Part shown: positions 39,668-46,983 of the stretch, piece by piece
Layout of the letters: every line of letters starts with the position of its first letter
Position numbering within the stretch: the stretch's first letter is position 1
From: an uncultured Mediterraneibacter sp.
GTDB taxonomy: Bacteria > Bacillota > Clostridia > Lachnospirales > Lachnospiraceae
Length of the DNA: 61,037 bases
Reading direction: 5' to 3'
Assembly (NCBI RefSeq): GCF_944377805.1
Contig: NZ_CALWFZ010000013.1
Location: 1 to 61,037 of the forward strand
Position numbers and translations under genes: made by a program
The notes under the pieces: generated by a model
Seen by the model: only the letters and a program-made list of their open reading frames with translations
Database searches by the model: none
Told to the model about the DNA's origin: nothing

Positions 39668-40224
39668 AGATCTATACAAAAACCGGGGATCGTGGAACCA
39701 CTTCTCTGATGCACGGAGTCAGTGTTTCCAAATCAGACGACCGCCTCGAACTGGTCGGAACGATCGATGAGCTCAGCAGTCACCTCGGACTGGCAAAAGT
39801 ACTTGCCGACGCCGGATTGAAGGATAAATTGTCCCATATTCAAAGAAACCTTATGCTGATCATGGCCGGAGTGGCCGATCCGAGAAACATGGACTATCGT
39901 TTCTCATCGGATGAGACAGCCGCCCTGGAGGAGGAGATCGACCGAATCGAAAACTCCTTCCCCCGGATCAAGGATTTCGTGCTGTACGGGGGCTGTGAGC
40001 AGTCCGCCAGACTCGATGTTGCAAGAGCCGTGACCCGCAGGGCCGAGCGCCGTTTCCGCAAAGTAGAGCAGAACTACGGGGCGGATGCGAAAGCCATTCA
40101 GTATATCAACCGTCTTTCGGACTATCTCTATATGTGCGCGAGATATGCGGATTACCGGGTAGAGAACGAAAAAACAGACGGAATACAGGACAAAGTAGTA
40201 AGGAACATTCTTCAGGATATGTAA
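39664..40224 (+). CDS. pduO: ATP:cob(I)alamin adenosyltransferase, PduO type
   Basis: 186 residues. It makes the adenosylcobalamin that the dehydratase and reactivase need. Motifs: T-K-T-G-D-R-G-T-T-S-L at 4-14 (ATP loop), V-G-T-I-D-E-L-S-S-H-L-G near 36, R-L-D-V-A-R-A-V-T-R-R-A-E-R near 118, and N-R-L-S-D-Y-L-Y near 146. Last gene of the operon, followed by a terminator. No aldehyde dehydrogenase, alcohol dehydrogenase or kinase follows, so the rest of the pathway is elsewhere. Confidence 0.95.
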   Translation: MKIYTKTGDRGTTSLMHGVSVSKSDDRLELVGTIDELSSHLGLAKVLADAGLKDKLSHIQRNLMLIMAGVADPRNMDYRFSSDETAALEEEIDRIENSFPRIKDFVLYGGCEQSARLDVARAVTRRAERRFRKVEQNYGADAKAIQYINRLSDYLYMCARYADYRVENEKTDGIQDKVVRNILQDM

Positions 40225-40232
40225 ACAGTTCT

Positions 40233-40259
40233 CCTGCTGCCATCAGCAGCCAGGTTTTA
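40233..40259 (+). terminator. Terminator of the diol dehydratase operon
   Basis: CCTGCTGC (40233-40240) pairs with GCAG-C-CAGG (40246-40254, one bulge) around a 5-nt loop, then TTTTA. It lies between the convergent pduO and thiT ends. Confidence 0.7.
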
Positions 40260-40271
40260 TCTATTCCTTAT

Positions 40272-40937
40272 CTATTCCACAGCCATCTGTTTTACTCTGG
40301 ACAGCCCTTTAGCGACCGCCGGAATGGAGATGAGAATCACGGTGATCACACCCTCAACCAGCAGGTAGCTGTAGTTATAGAGGATCGGATACAGGCTTGT
40401 AAGCGCCTTCGGGAAATTATCCGGCATGTAATCCATCCAGTACAGGTATCCTCCCAGCGCGTGAAACGCACCTCTCGCTATTACGGCAATAATATATCCT
40501 TTCAGCAATCCATACTTGCTCCTGGCAAAAAAGCCCGCCACTCCAAGCGCCGCAAAAGCAAGGATATAATCGCAACATACCTGGAAGAACGCCAGCACAT
40601 ACGGCTCCTGGATAAACTGAATAATTCCGTAAGCCAGTCCCACGAGAAGTCCCGTCCTTACGCCATACCAGTTTGCGATCAGCACGATAAACAGCATGCT
40701 GCACAGAGTCACGCTTCCGCCCCACGGCATTTCAAAAAGCTTAATATAGGACGTCAGATATGCCAGAGCAAGCGCCGCTGCACAGAATACCAGCTGCTTT
40801 GTACTCATCTTTTTCTCAGTCGAGTTTTTCGACGCAAAAAATACCGCCGCCAGAAACAGTATGACCCCGGCAATGATCGTGACGGCATATCCTGCTGTCG
40901 TCAGACCGCCTTCGGCATTAACAAATAATTCAAACAT
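40272..40937 (-). CDS. thiT: Thiamine transporter substrate-binding component ThiT (ECF type)
   Basis: 221 residues with six membrane helices. L-P-W-G-G-S-V-T-L-C-S-M-L-F-I-V (in the form E-M-P-W-G-G) is the ThiT signature, and Y-W-M-D-Y-M-P near the C terminus is the thiamine-binding region. It works with the shared EcfA-A'-T module, encoded elsewhere. ATG 40937 has GGAGGG upstream; the frame continuing further upstream runs into the riboswitch. TPP control confirms the substrate. Confidence 0.93.
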   Translation of the reverse strand: MFELFVNAEGGLTTAGYAVTIIAGVILFLAAVFFASKNSTEKKMSTKQLVFCAAALALAYLTSYIKLFEMPWGGSVTLCSMLFIVLIANWYGVRTGLLVGLAYGIIQFIQEPYVLAFFQVCCDYILAFAALGVAGFFARSKYGLLKGYIIAVIARGAFHALGGYLYWMDYMPDNFPKALTSLYPILYNYSYLLVEGVITVILISIPAVAKGLSRVKQMAVE

Positions 40938-40993
40938 AAATAAAACCCTCCTGTTCTCAGATTGAAAACAAAAGGGCCTATTGGCGCTCATAA

Positions 40994-41088
40994 CATAATT
41001 CCTACGTTGGCATTATCCAAATCAGGTTATGGGTCGAAGTTCATAACTTCCTCTCAGCCTGTCACACAAGCTCCCCTTGTTATCAATC
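40994..41088 (-). promoter_or_regulatory. TPP riboswitch (THI element)
   Basis: On the - strand: GGGGAGC near the 5' end, then CTGAGAGG with GACCC after a variable arm, ATAACCTGATTTGGATAATGCC, and ACGTAGGAA at the 3' end. These are the conserved pyrimidine- and pyrophosphate-sensor sequences. It lies 57 nt before thiT. No strong terminator follows, so control is probably of translation. Confidence 0.95.
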
Positions 41089-41137
41089 TTATGTAATTTT
41101 ATGTCGCATTCTATGGTACATGTATCCCGAACAATTG

Positions 41138-41314
41138 TCAAGACTTCCGCTCCATTTCTCTTCTCGCATGCGCAATCACATTGTCCGAAACTCCCGTGTG
41201 CTTTTTCATATCTGAGACTGTCATGCCGTTCTCCGTCATGTGCATGATCATCAGAACAATCTCTTTCTCTCGTCCTGATAAGTTTCTCCCCCTTCCCAGC
41301 TCAGTTTCCAACAT
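41138..41314 (-). CDS. Short LuxR/GerE-like HTH segment, probably the detached 3' part of the next gene
   Basis: 58 residues from ATG 41314: L-S-G-R-E-K-E-I-V-L-M-I-M-H, then G-M-T-V-S-D-M-K-K-H-T-G-V-S-D-N-V-I-A-H-A-R-R-E-M, which has the layout of a LuxR-type HTH. It overlaps the end of the upstream frame and has only a weak ribosome site. A one-base change in the G5 run at 41288-41292 would fuse it in frame to the preceding protein. So it may be a separate overlapping gene, a frameshift product or a broken gene end. Confidence 0.5.
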   Translation of the reverse strand: MLETELGRGRNLSGREKEIVLMIMHMTENGMTVSDMKKHTGVSDNVIAHARREMERKS

Positions 41315-41601
41315 CCTGTATCCACATAGTAATACAGGCGAAACAAATATTCTCTGTTTCCACAAACCGTACGGCACCGATATTCCTGTATGGGAATACC
41401 ACAATAGTATTTCTTCTCCTGTCTCATCACACGAATGTTGTCAATAACGTGGATATTCCCGTCGTCATCCATATATTTCAGCATCTTTGGTACAGTATTT
41501 CCGGTGCTTGTAAACCATACCCCGCAGGCAATCTCCACCTGGCTCACTGTCATCTCTCCCTCATCAGGCTGCCGTGCGTTTATTCCGATTCCCATGCCCA
41601 T
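41251..41601 (-). CDS. Small unknown protein behind dinB
   Basis: 116 residues: N-terminal G-M-G-I-G-I-N-A-R, then V-W-F-T-S-T-G-N-T-V-P-K-M-L-K-Y-M-D-D-D-G-N-I-H-V-I-D, Y-Y-C-G-I-P-I-Q-E-Y-R-C, and R-L-Y-Y-Y-V. The D-D-G-x-I-x-V-I-D stretch and its place behind a Y-family polymerase recall YolD-type partners, but I see no firm match. It starts 15 nt after the polymerase stop with AGAGGTG as ribosome site, so it should share the SOS promoter. Its last 20 residues overlap the HTH frame. Confidence 0.65.
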   Translation of the reverse strand: MGMGIGINARQPDEGEMTVSQVEIACGVWFTSTGNTVPKMLKYMDDDGNIHVIDNIRVMRQEKKYYCGIPIQEYRCRTVCGNREYLFRLYYYVDTGCWKLSWEGGETYQDERKRLF

Positions 41602-41616
41602 AGCGATTCACCTCTT

Positions 41617-42894
41617 CTATTTTATTTCTATTTTGTCATAGTCAACCGTTCTTTTTTCTCTGGATATTCCTCCGCTCATATGGTCAATAGAGCTGTGTAA
41701 GAAAGAGGCTCTCTTTATAGAGTCAATCCCGAAACGCCTGCGTATCTGGTCAATCGCTGCATCTCTCCTGCCCAGCTTCTCATAATCTGTATCATCAAAC
41801 ATATCGATTTGACGTATGTTCAGCCCCCCCTTTACCCTGCCTGTGTAGAGTCCCAGATGCCGGATAGCAATTCCATTCCAGAGCTGGTCAAACAGCCGGC
41901 ACGCACAGCGGTGGATTTCTGTCGTAATATTCGTTCCGCCGGAAAGTGTCATCTGATGACCGGTATGTTTCAGATCATGGGTCTTGATCCCTATGGCAAT
42001 CACCTCCGCGCATACTCCCGCTTCCCGGAGTCTCGCGCCTACTGTCTCCGCCAGCGCCAGCAGCACTAATTTTGCCGTAGAAGCGTCTGTAACGTCAAAC
42101 GCGATAGTAGTGGAATTGCCATACCCTTTATTGGCCGGTGTCTCCGACTGTACAACAGATATATCCATTCCGTTGGCAAAGCTCCAGACTGCTTCTCCAT
42201 GCTTTTTCATATGTGCCCTCAACAGTTCCGGATCCGAATGCGCCAGTTCCCCGATCGTGCGGATTCCAATCTTTTCCAGCTTCTTTTTTGTGGCCTTTCC
42301 GACGAAAAAAAGTTCTTCTACAGGCAGAGGCCACATTTTCTCCTCAATCTCATCGTTCCACAGAGTATGCACTTTATCAGGCTTTTCAAAATCTGATGCC
42401 ATTTTCGCCAGAAGCTTATTCTCAGCAATCCCGACATTAACTGTAAAGCCCAGTTCCTCACGGATCTGCCGCCTTATCCGCTCCGCCGCTTCAAGCGGGG
42501 AGCCCCACAGTGTCTGTGTTCCTGTCATATCCACAAACGCCTCGTCAATGGAATACTGCTCTACCGCCGGAGAATATTGTCTCAAGATATCCATAAATGC
42601 TCTGGAGCACCGCTCATACAGTCCATAATTCGGAGGAACAAGGATCAGATCCGGACATTTCTGTCTCGCTTCCACGATCGTTTCCCCTGTTTTAATATGG
42701 TACTTTTTTGCCGGAACAGACTTTGCCAGAATGATCCCGTGCCTCATGGCCATATCGCCTCCCACTGCGGATAGTTGACGGCGCAGATCATCCTTTCCGC
42801 CGAGATGACGTATACGGTATACGGCCTCCCAGCTCAGAAAAGCCGAATTTACATCAATATGAAAGATAACCCTTCTGCGTCCCTGATCGTTCAT
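41617..42894 (-). CDS. dinB: Y-family DNA polymerase (Pol IV-like), SOS-controlled
   Basis: 425 residues. Translesion polymerase. F-H-I-D-V-N-S-A-F-L-S-W-E-A near the N terminus (first catalytic Asp, with Asn after Val), Y-S-I-D-E-A-F-V-D-M-T near 140 (the S-I-D-E catalytic pair), G-I-A-E-N-K-L-L-A-K-M-A and the helix-hairpin-helix G-K-A-T-K-K-L-E-K-I-G-I-R-T-I are present. C-terminal little finger complete. ATG 42894 has AAGGGG 7 nt upstream. A LexA box lies inside the promoter. Confidence 0.92.
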   Translation of the reverse strand: MNDQGRRRVIFHIDVNSAFLSWEAVYRIRHLGGKDDLRRQLSAVGGDMAMRHGIILAKSVPAKKYHIKTGETIVEARQKCPDLILVPPNYGLYERCSRAFMDILRQYSPAVEQYSIDEAFVDMTGTQTLWGSPLEAAERIRRQIREELGFTVNVGIAENKLLAKMASDFEKPDKVHTLWNDEIEEKMWPLPVEELFFVGKATKKKLEKIGIRTIGELAHSDPELLRAHMKKHGEAVWSFANGMDISVVQSETPANKGYGNSTTIAFDVTDASTAKLVLLALAETVGARLREAGVCAEVIAIGIKTHDLKHTGHQMTLSGGTNITTEIHRCACRLFDQLWNGIAIRHLGLYTGRVKGGLNIRQIDMFDDTDYEKLGRRDAAIDQIRRRFGIDSIKRASFLHSSIDHMSGGISREKRTVDYDKIEIK

Positions 42895-42916
42895 TATCAT
42901 TCCCCTTTTCGCCCTC

Positions 42917-42945
42917 ATTATAGGGAACATACGTTCGTTTATCAA
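42917..42945 (-). promoter_or_regulatory. dinB promoter with LexA (SOS) box
   Basis: On the - strand: TTGATA (42945-42940), 17-nt spacer, TATAAT (42922-42917). The spacer contains CGAACGTATGTTCC (42937-42924), which fits the Gram-positive LexA/DinR consensus CGAAC-N4-GTTCG but for the last base. Repressor bound there would cover both promoter boxes. Confidence 0.88.
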
Positions 42946-43027
42946 GAGGAAATATTTTCCTGCGCCGTGGGCCGCGAAAGCAGTCCATCCTATTTGATCC
43001 GTAAGCATCGTCAGACGTTGAAATTTG

Positions 43028-43056
43028 TTGACAAGACTGCCTCTATCCCTTACAAT
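43028..43056 (+). promoter_or_regulatory. Sigma-A promoter for the DUF4430/ECF pair
   Basis: TTGACA (43028-43033), 17-nt spacer, TACAAT (43051-43056). Transcription should start near 43063, giving a leader of about 93 nt. Confidence 0.75.
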
Positions 43057-43078
43057 CCCTCTATAAAAAATAAAAGAT

Positions 43079-43149
43079 GCCGGGCGGGCAAAATCACATA
43101 GAAGCAGCAAAAAGTCAGTCTGCAGCGGCCGCCCGGCGACAGACAGGAG
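43079..43149 (+). ncRNA. Pseudoknot-like leader before the DUF4430/ECF pair (candidate regulatory RNA)
   Basis: A 9-bp perfect stem, GCCGGGCGG (43079-43087) with CCGCCCGGC (43129-43137), encloses a 41-nt loop. In the loop, GTCTG (43118-43122) is complementary to CAGAC (43140-43144), which lies just after the stem and touches the ribosome site AGGAG (43145-43149). This is an H-type pseudoknot layout able to mask the ribosome site. It matches no riboswitch class I can name. Confidence 0.5.
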
Positions 43150-43155
43150 TTTATT

Positions 43156-43548
43156 ATGAAAAAAAGAACTTTGATTATCTCAGCCGCTGTACTCATCATT
43201 CTCTGTGCAGCAGCATTCCTGCTGTATCGGCAGTTTGCGCCCTCACCTTCCGCAGGAAAAAAGGACGTTTCCATTACAGTAATACATAAAGATAAGACCG
43301 AAAAAACATTTTCATATCAGACAGACGCCGAATATCTTGGAGAAGTGCTCAGAGAAGAGGAACTGGTAAAAGGCGAAGAGGGCGACTACGGGCTTTTCAT
43401 TACAGAAGTGGACGGAGAAACCGCGGACAGTTCATTGCAGCAGTGGTGGTGCATTACAAAAGGCGGAGAAACCGTAAACACTTCCGCAGATCAGACCCCT
43501 CTCCATGATGGGGATCAGTATGAACTCACACTGCAAGAGGGATACTGA
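43156..43548 (+). CDS. DUF4430 domain protein, membrane-anchored
   Basis: 130 residues. One hydrophobic segment at about 5-24 serves as signal or anchor (no lipobox Cys). The extracellular part is a DUF4430 domain, which is related to the C-terminal domain of transcobalamin: T-D-A-E-Y-L-G-E-V-L, G-L-F-I-T-E-V-D-G, W-W-C-I-T-K-G-G-E-x-V-N-T-S-A-D. In Firmicutes such proteins sit by ECF transporters and may present a cofactor. The stop overlaps the start of the next gene (TGATG). Confidence 0.87.
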   Translation: MKKRTLIISAAVLIILCAAAFLLYRQFAPSPSAGKKDVSITVIHKDKTEKTFSYQTDAEYLGEVLREEELVKGEEGDYGLFITEVDGETADSSLQQWWCITKGGETVNTSADQTPLHDGDQYELTLQEGY

Positions 43549-44054
43549 TGCCAAAAATAAGGACTCATGAATTAATATTAATGGGAATGCTCACCGGCAT
43601 ACTCTTCATGGGACAGGTTATACTGGCCTTTCTGCCCAACATAGAGATTGTGACGCTGCTGATTTTATTGTATACTCTGATCTTCGGCAGGAAAGTCTTT
43701 CTCATTGTTTACACTTTTGTCCTTTTGGAAGGAATCTTTTATGGCTTTGGACTCTGGTGGATCAACTATCTGTATGTCTGGAGCGTACTGGTTGTTATAG
43801 CGCTGATCTTTCGGACACAGCGCAGCTCTTTATTCTGGAGTATAGTCGTTGGTTTTTTCGGTCTTTTTTTCGGTGCGCTCTGTGCGATTCCGTATTTCTT
43901 TATCAGCGGCCCCGCCGCGGCTTTCAGTTACTGGATCGCGGGCATCCCCTATGACATTATCCACTGTATCGGAAACGCCGGCCTCTGCCTGATACTTTTT
44001 AACCCCGGGTACTATATTTTAAATAAATTGTACACACGCGTACTGTCAGAGTAG
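43548..44054 (+). CDS. ECF transporter S component-like membrane protein
   Basis: 168 residues with five to six membrane helices and a typical S-component start (E-L-I-L-M-G-M-L-T-G-I-L-F). Y-G-F-G-L-W-W-I-N-Y-L-Y-V-W and P-Y-D-I-I-H-C-I-G-N-A are conserved-looking loops. Coupling to a transcobalamin-related DUF4430 protein suggests a corrinoid or similar cofactor as substrate; this is inference only. No EcfA/T genes are nearby. The following 110 bases hold nothing clear beyond a weak -10 (GGATAAT, near 44143). Confidence 0.75.
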   Translation: MPKIRTHELILMGMLTGILFMGQVILAFLPNIEIVTLLILLYTLIFGRKVFLIVYTFVLLEGIFYGFGLWWINYLYVWSVLVVIALIFRTQRSSLFWSIVVGFFGLFFGALCAIPYFFISGPAAAFSYWIAGIPYDIIHCIGNAGLCLILFNPGYYILNKLYTRVLSE

Positions 44055-44167
44055 GCAATCCAAAATAAGTTTTTTCACACCCGGAACTTCCGCAAGTGCG
44101 TATTGATTTTTCTGCCTTTTTTCGGTATGCTTCCATTAAGATTGGATAATGTTGGAGGGTTTTAATT

Positions 44168-45100
44168 ATGAAAATCGTATTTTTAGATGCTGATTCGCTT
44201 GGCAATGACGCCGATTATTCTGAATTTAAACAGTTGGGAGAGGTAATAAAGTATCCTCTTAGTTCTCCCTGGCAAGTACCGGAACGCATTGAAGATGCCG
44301 ATGTAATCGTAGTCAATAAGGTTCCGGTTAATGAAGAGACGATCTCGCTTGCACAGCACTTAAAACTGGTATGCGTCAGTGCAACAGGAACAAACAATCT
44401 GGACAAAGACTATCTGGACCGTCGCAAAATCGCGTGGCGCAACGCGGCCGGATACTCTACCGACTCTGTCGCGCAGCATACCTTCGCCATGTTATTTTAT
44501 CTCATGGAAGGGCTGAGATACTACGATGATTATGTCAGAGATGGCAGCTACGCCAACTCTCCATTATTCACACATTTCGGCATTCCGTTCCATGAGCTGG
44601 CAAATGTTACATGGGGCATCTTGGGCCTCGGAGCAATCGGGCGCAAAGTAGCCGATATAGCGAAGGCTTTCGGGGCAAGAGTGATCTATTATTCCGCTTC
44701 AGGGGCGCCGGCGCAAAAAGGGTATGAACAGGTGGATTTTGACACCCTGCTCTCTGAATCGGATATTCTATCTGTCCACGCTCCGCTGAATGAATATACG
44801 GAAAATCTCATGAATGCCGATGCTTTCAGCAAAATGAAATCTGACGCCATCCTGCTGAATCTCGGAAGAGGACCTATCATAAACGAGGCGGATCTGGCCG
44901 ATGCGCTGAATTCAGGCAGGATCAGAGCCGCCGGACTGGATGTGCTCTGTACGGAGCCTATGGAAGACGACTGTCCGCTTTTCCATGTAAAGGACAAAAG
45001 CCGGCTTCTTATCACTCCTCACGTTGCCTGGGCAGCCGTGGAAGCCAGACAAAAGCTTATGAAAATCGTGGCGGAAAATATAAGGGAATATTTCCGATAG
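44168..45100 (+). CDS. D-2-hydroxyacid dehydrogenase (hydroxypyruvate reductase-like)
   Basis: 310 residues. NAD-dependent reduction of a 2-keto acid to the D-hydroxy acid. NAD motif G-L-G-A-I-G-R-K-V-A near 155-164. Catalytic Arg in N-L-G-R-G-P-I-I-N, Glu in L-C-T-E-P-M, and His in I-T-P-H-V-A-W-A near 285. The closest well-known relatives are glycerate/hydroxypyruvate dehydrogenases, but the substrate cannot be read from sequence. ATG follows GGAGGG. Confidence 0.9.
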   Translation: MKIVFLDADSLGNDADYSEFKQLGEVIKYPLSSPWQVPERIEDADVIVVNKVPVNEETISLAQHLKLVCVSATGTNNLDKDYLDRRKIAWRNAAGYSTDSVAQHTFAMLFYLMEGLRYYDDYVRDGSYANSPLFTHFGIPFHELANVTWGILGLGAIGRKVADIAKAFGARVIYYSASGAPAQKGYEQVDFDTLLSESDILSVHAPLNEYTENLMNADAFSKMKSDAILLNLGRGPIINEADLADALNSGRIRAAGLDVLCTEPMEDDCPLFHVKDKSRLLITPHVAWAAVEARQKLMKIVAENIREYFR

Positions 45101-45112
45101 AATCGGAGTCCG

Positions 45113-45262
45113 CTACATCTTGGTCGCGGCATTCGATCTCTTCCTCTCGCAGCGCTCACTTCGATTCCGCTTCGCTACATCTCAGTCGCGGCATTCGATC
45201 TCTTCCTCTCGCAGCGCTCACTTCGATTCCGCTTCGCTACATCTCAGTCGCGGCATTCGCCG
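45113..45262. repeat. 62-bp tandem repeat, 2.4 copies
   Basis: Copies at 45113-45174 and 45175-45236 differ at two bases (TTGG versus TCAG). A third copy is cut after 23-26 bases. The unit starts CTACATCTCAGTCGCGGC and ends GATTCCGCTTCG. It begins 12 bases after the dehydrogenase stop. Reading frames through it are not protein-like. Confidence 0.9.
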
Positions 45263-45265
45263 CAT

Positions 45266-45330
45266 GTAAAATATGAGATCAATGCCTGCTGAAACGCAAG
45301 CATTTCGCAGCCCCTGATCTCATATTTTAC
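45266..45330. repeat. Long inverted repeat (16-bp perfect arms)
   Basis: GTAAAATATGAGATCA (45266-45281) pairs perfectly with 45315-45330. The 33-nt middle can form a second stem (CTGC-GAAA with TTTC-A-GCAG on the - strand). It directly follows the tandem repeat and precedes the tRNA terminator. It may be a small non-autonomous mobile unit or a strong RNA hairpin. Confidence 0.8.
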
Positions 45331-45351
45331 GCGCTGCTCATTGCTTCGCGC

Positions 45352-45399
45352 AAAAAAATCGCCGTCCCCGCGGCTTCTCGTCCGCAAAAACAGCGATTT
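45352..45399 (-). terminator. Terminator of tRNA-Lys
   Basis: On the - strand, AAATCGC (45399-45393) pairs with GCGATTT (45362-45356). An inner GCGG/CCGC arm is possible. A T7 run (45358-45352) follows, starting about 50 nt after the tRNA. Confidence 0.7.
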
Positions 45400-45404
45400 C
45401 TAAG

Positions 45405-45477
45405 TGCGCGATCAGGGGTTCGAACCCTGGACACCCTGATTAAGAGTCAGGTGCTCTGCCAGCTGAGCTAATCGCGC
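45405..45477 (-). tRNA. tRNA-Lys (anticodon CTT)
   Basis: 73 nt on the - strand. Acceptor GCGCGAT with ATCGCGC, discriminator A, D-arm GCTCAGCTGGCAGAGC, anticodon stem CCTGA/TCAGG around CTCTTAA (anticodon CTT), T-arm CAGGGTTCGAACCCCTG. CCA is not encoded. Promoter and terminator flank it as a single transcript. Confidence 0.97.
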
Positions 45478-45511
45478 AGTTCTTTTGTATCTATTGGATA
45501 ACGCAAATGCT

Positions 45512-45540
45512 ATTATATATGACTGCTTTTAAAATTGCAA
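45512..45540 (-). promoter_or_regulatory. Sigma-A promoter of tRNA-Lys
   Basis: On the - strand: TTGCAA (45540-45535), 17-nt spacer, TATAAT (45517-45512). It is about 35 nt before the tRNA. The stretch 45541-45783 behind it holds nothing else I can support. Confidence 0.75.
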
Positions 45541-45783
45541 GTATTTTTTTCAGTTTTTTGTCGTTTTTCACTTTTTCTCACTTCCGTGACAGAATCCCGA
45601 ATTCAGTATTTTGCACACTTCCGCCATAGATCTGCGAATGCACAGAATATGCCTGTTAAGCGCCGGCCGGCAGTAAAATATTTCGCACACGCATGATTTC
45701 CAACATCTTTTTTTCATATACGCACCGCCCTGCTGACATTTATGTTTCATTATATGCCTTCAGTTCCCTGATGTATCCTCAGA

Positions 45784-46446
45784 TCAGACATTTTTTTCTT
45801 TCTTCACAGCAATCAGTTTATTGATCGGGTTTCCTCTTGAGGAAAACTTTTCCTCGTATTCCGTCATCACATTTCCTCTGCTCATCTCTTCATTGTGGTG
45901 AAGGTCGTAGGTAAAACTTTCCAGAGTCCAGTCTGCCTCTTTGATCTGCTCCAGTGAGAAATTAAAAAGTTCCGTATTATCGGTCTTGAATTCGACTGCT
46001 CCGTAAGGAATCAGCACCTGCTCATACCTCTCTAAAAACTCTGTTGATGTGAGGCGCCTTTTCGCGTGTCTTGCCTTTGGCCACGGATCGGAGAAGTTCA
46101 GGTAGATCCTGTCCACCTCCCCCGGGGCAAACACTTCTTCCAGCTTCCTCGCGTCCATACAGACAAAGCGTATATTTTTCAACTCTTTAAACTCATCTGT
46201 GTCAAACTTCTCAATTGCTCTCAGAAGCACGCTGGAATATCTTTCTATCCCAATGAAATTGATCTCAGGGTTCTGTTTCGCCATGTTCAATATAAAACGC
46301 CCTTTCCCCATTCCGATCTCAATGCGGATAGGGCGGCGGTTTCCAAACACCTGTCCCCAGCATCCCTTCTGATCCTCCGGCCTCTTTATTACGGCGCTGT
46401 GGGCCTGGATCGTCCCCTCTGCCCTCGGTATATTTCTCAGTCTCAT
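45784..46446 (-). CDS. trmB: tRNA (guanine-N7-)-methyltransferase
   Basis: 220 residues. It makes m7G46 in tRNA with S-adenosylmethionine. Motifs: I-E-I-G-M-G-K-G-R-F (SAM loop, about residue 40), F-I-G-I-E-R-Y-S-S-V, and N-F-S-D-P-W-P-K-A-R-H-A-K-R-R-L near 118-132. Single gene, opposite to V-ATPase operon 2. Confidence 0.95.
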   Translation of the reverse strand: MRLRNIPRAEGTIQAHSAVIKRPEDQKGCWGQVFGNRRPIRIEIGMGKGRFILNMAKQNPEINFIGIERYSSVLLRAIEKFDTDEFKELKNIRFVCMDARKLEEVFAPGEVDRIYLNFSDPWPKARHAKRRLTSTEFLERYEQVLIPYGAVEFKTDNTELFNFSLEQIKEADWTLESFTYDLHHNEEMSRGNVMTEYEEKFSSRGNPINKLIAVKKEKNV

Positions 46447-46601
46447 ACATCATCCTCCAATATTTTATCACAAGCCCGTATCTGAGACGCCTGAGCGCCC
46501 GGACACCGGCAGAAATTACCTCTTGTTTCCAGACAATATCATCATAACACGAGAACGAATACAGGTCAAAATATGAGGGGAAAATATTACGCGATCTTTA
46601 C

Positions 46602-46629
46602 TTGCTTTTTTTAGTAAATGGTGTATGAT
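46602..46629 (+). promoter_or_regulatory. Probable promoter of V-ATPase operon 2
   Basis: TTGCTT (46602-46607), 16-nt spacer, TATGAT (46624-46629), overlapping a GATAAT. It is about 40 nt before the first gene. The match is moderate. Confidence 0.5.
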
Positions 46630-46668
46630 AATGTATATTAGCATTTTCTCACAAAGAGGGGGCTTATT

Positions 46669-46980
46669 ATGGACTCTATTGTAAACAAATTGACGGAAAT
46701 CGAAGACGCGGCATCGGCAATCGTCCGTCACGCCGAAGAGCAGAAAGCCGCAATGGATAAGGAATACGAGGAGAAGCGGAAAACCTTTGACGCTGAACTG
46801 GAAAAAAAGACCGGGGAAAAGCTTGAAGCCATACGGGCCGGACTGGAGGAGAAAACCTCGCGTCTGCTGGACAGCCAGAGCGATTCCAGCACAGAGGTGA
46901 TACGCTCTCTTGAAAAGGAATATGAGGAAAAGCATACGGAGTACGCCCGAGAAATTCTAAAGCGAATCACAGAGGTGTAG
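46669..46980 (+). CDS. V/A-type ATPase H-like stalk subunit, operon 2
   Basis: 103 residues, nearly all one charged coiled coil (E-E-K-R-K-T-F-D-A-E-L-E-K-K-T-G-E-K-L). It is the probable partner of subunit E in the peripheral stalk. First gene of operon 2, 3 nt before subunit C, with GAGGGGG as ribosome site. The call rests on composition and position. Confidence 0.75.
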   Translation: MDSIVNKLTEIEDAASAIVRHAEEQKAAMDKEYEEKRKTFDAELEKKTGEKLEAIRAGLEEKTSRLLDSQSDSSTEVIRSLEKEYEEKHTEYAREILKRITEV

Positions 46981-46983
46981 CCT

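Noticed and set aside
34689-40224. Complete propanediol-utilisation microcompartment operon
   Set aside because: No BMC shell protein, PduP, PduL, PduQ or PduW homolog lies in the window; only the dehydratase, reactivase and PduO are present.
45113-45262. CRISPR array
   Set aside because: The units are contiguous 62-bp repeats without unique spacers, and no cas genes are present.
45568-45750. Short - strand Cys-rich frame upstream of the tRNA
   Set aside because: 60 codons, unusual composition, no good ribosome site and no recognisable feature; more likely chance.
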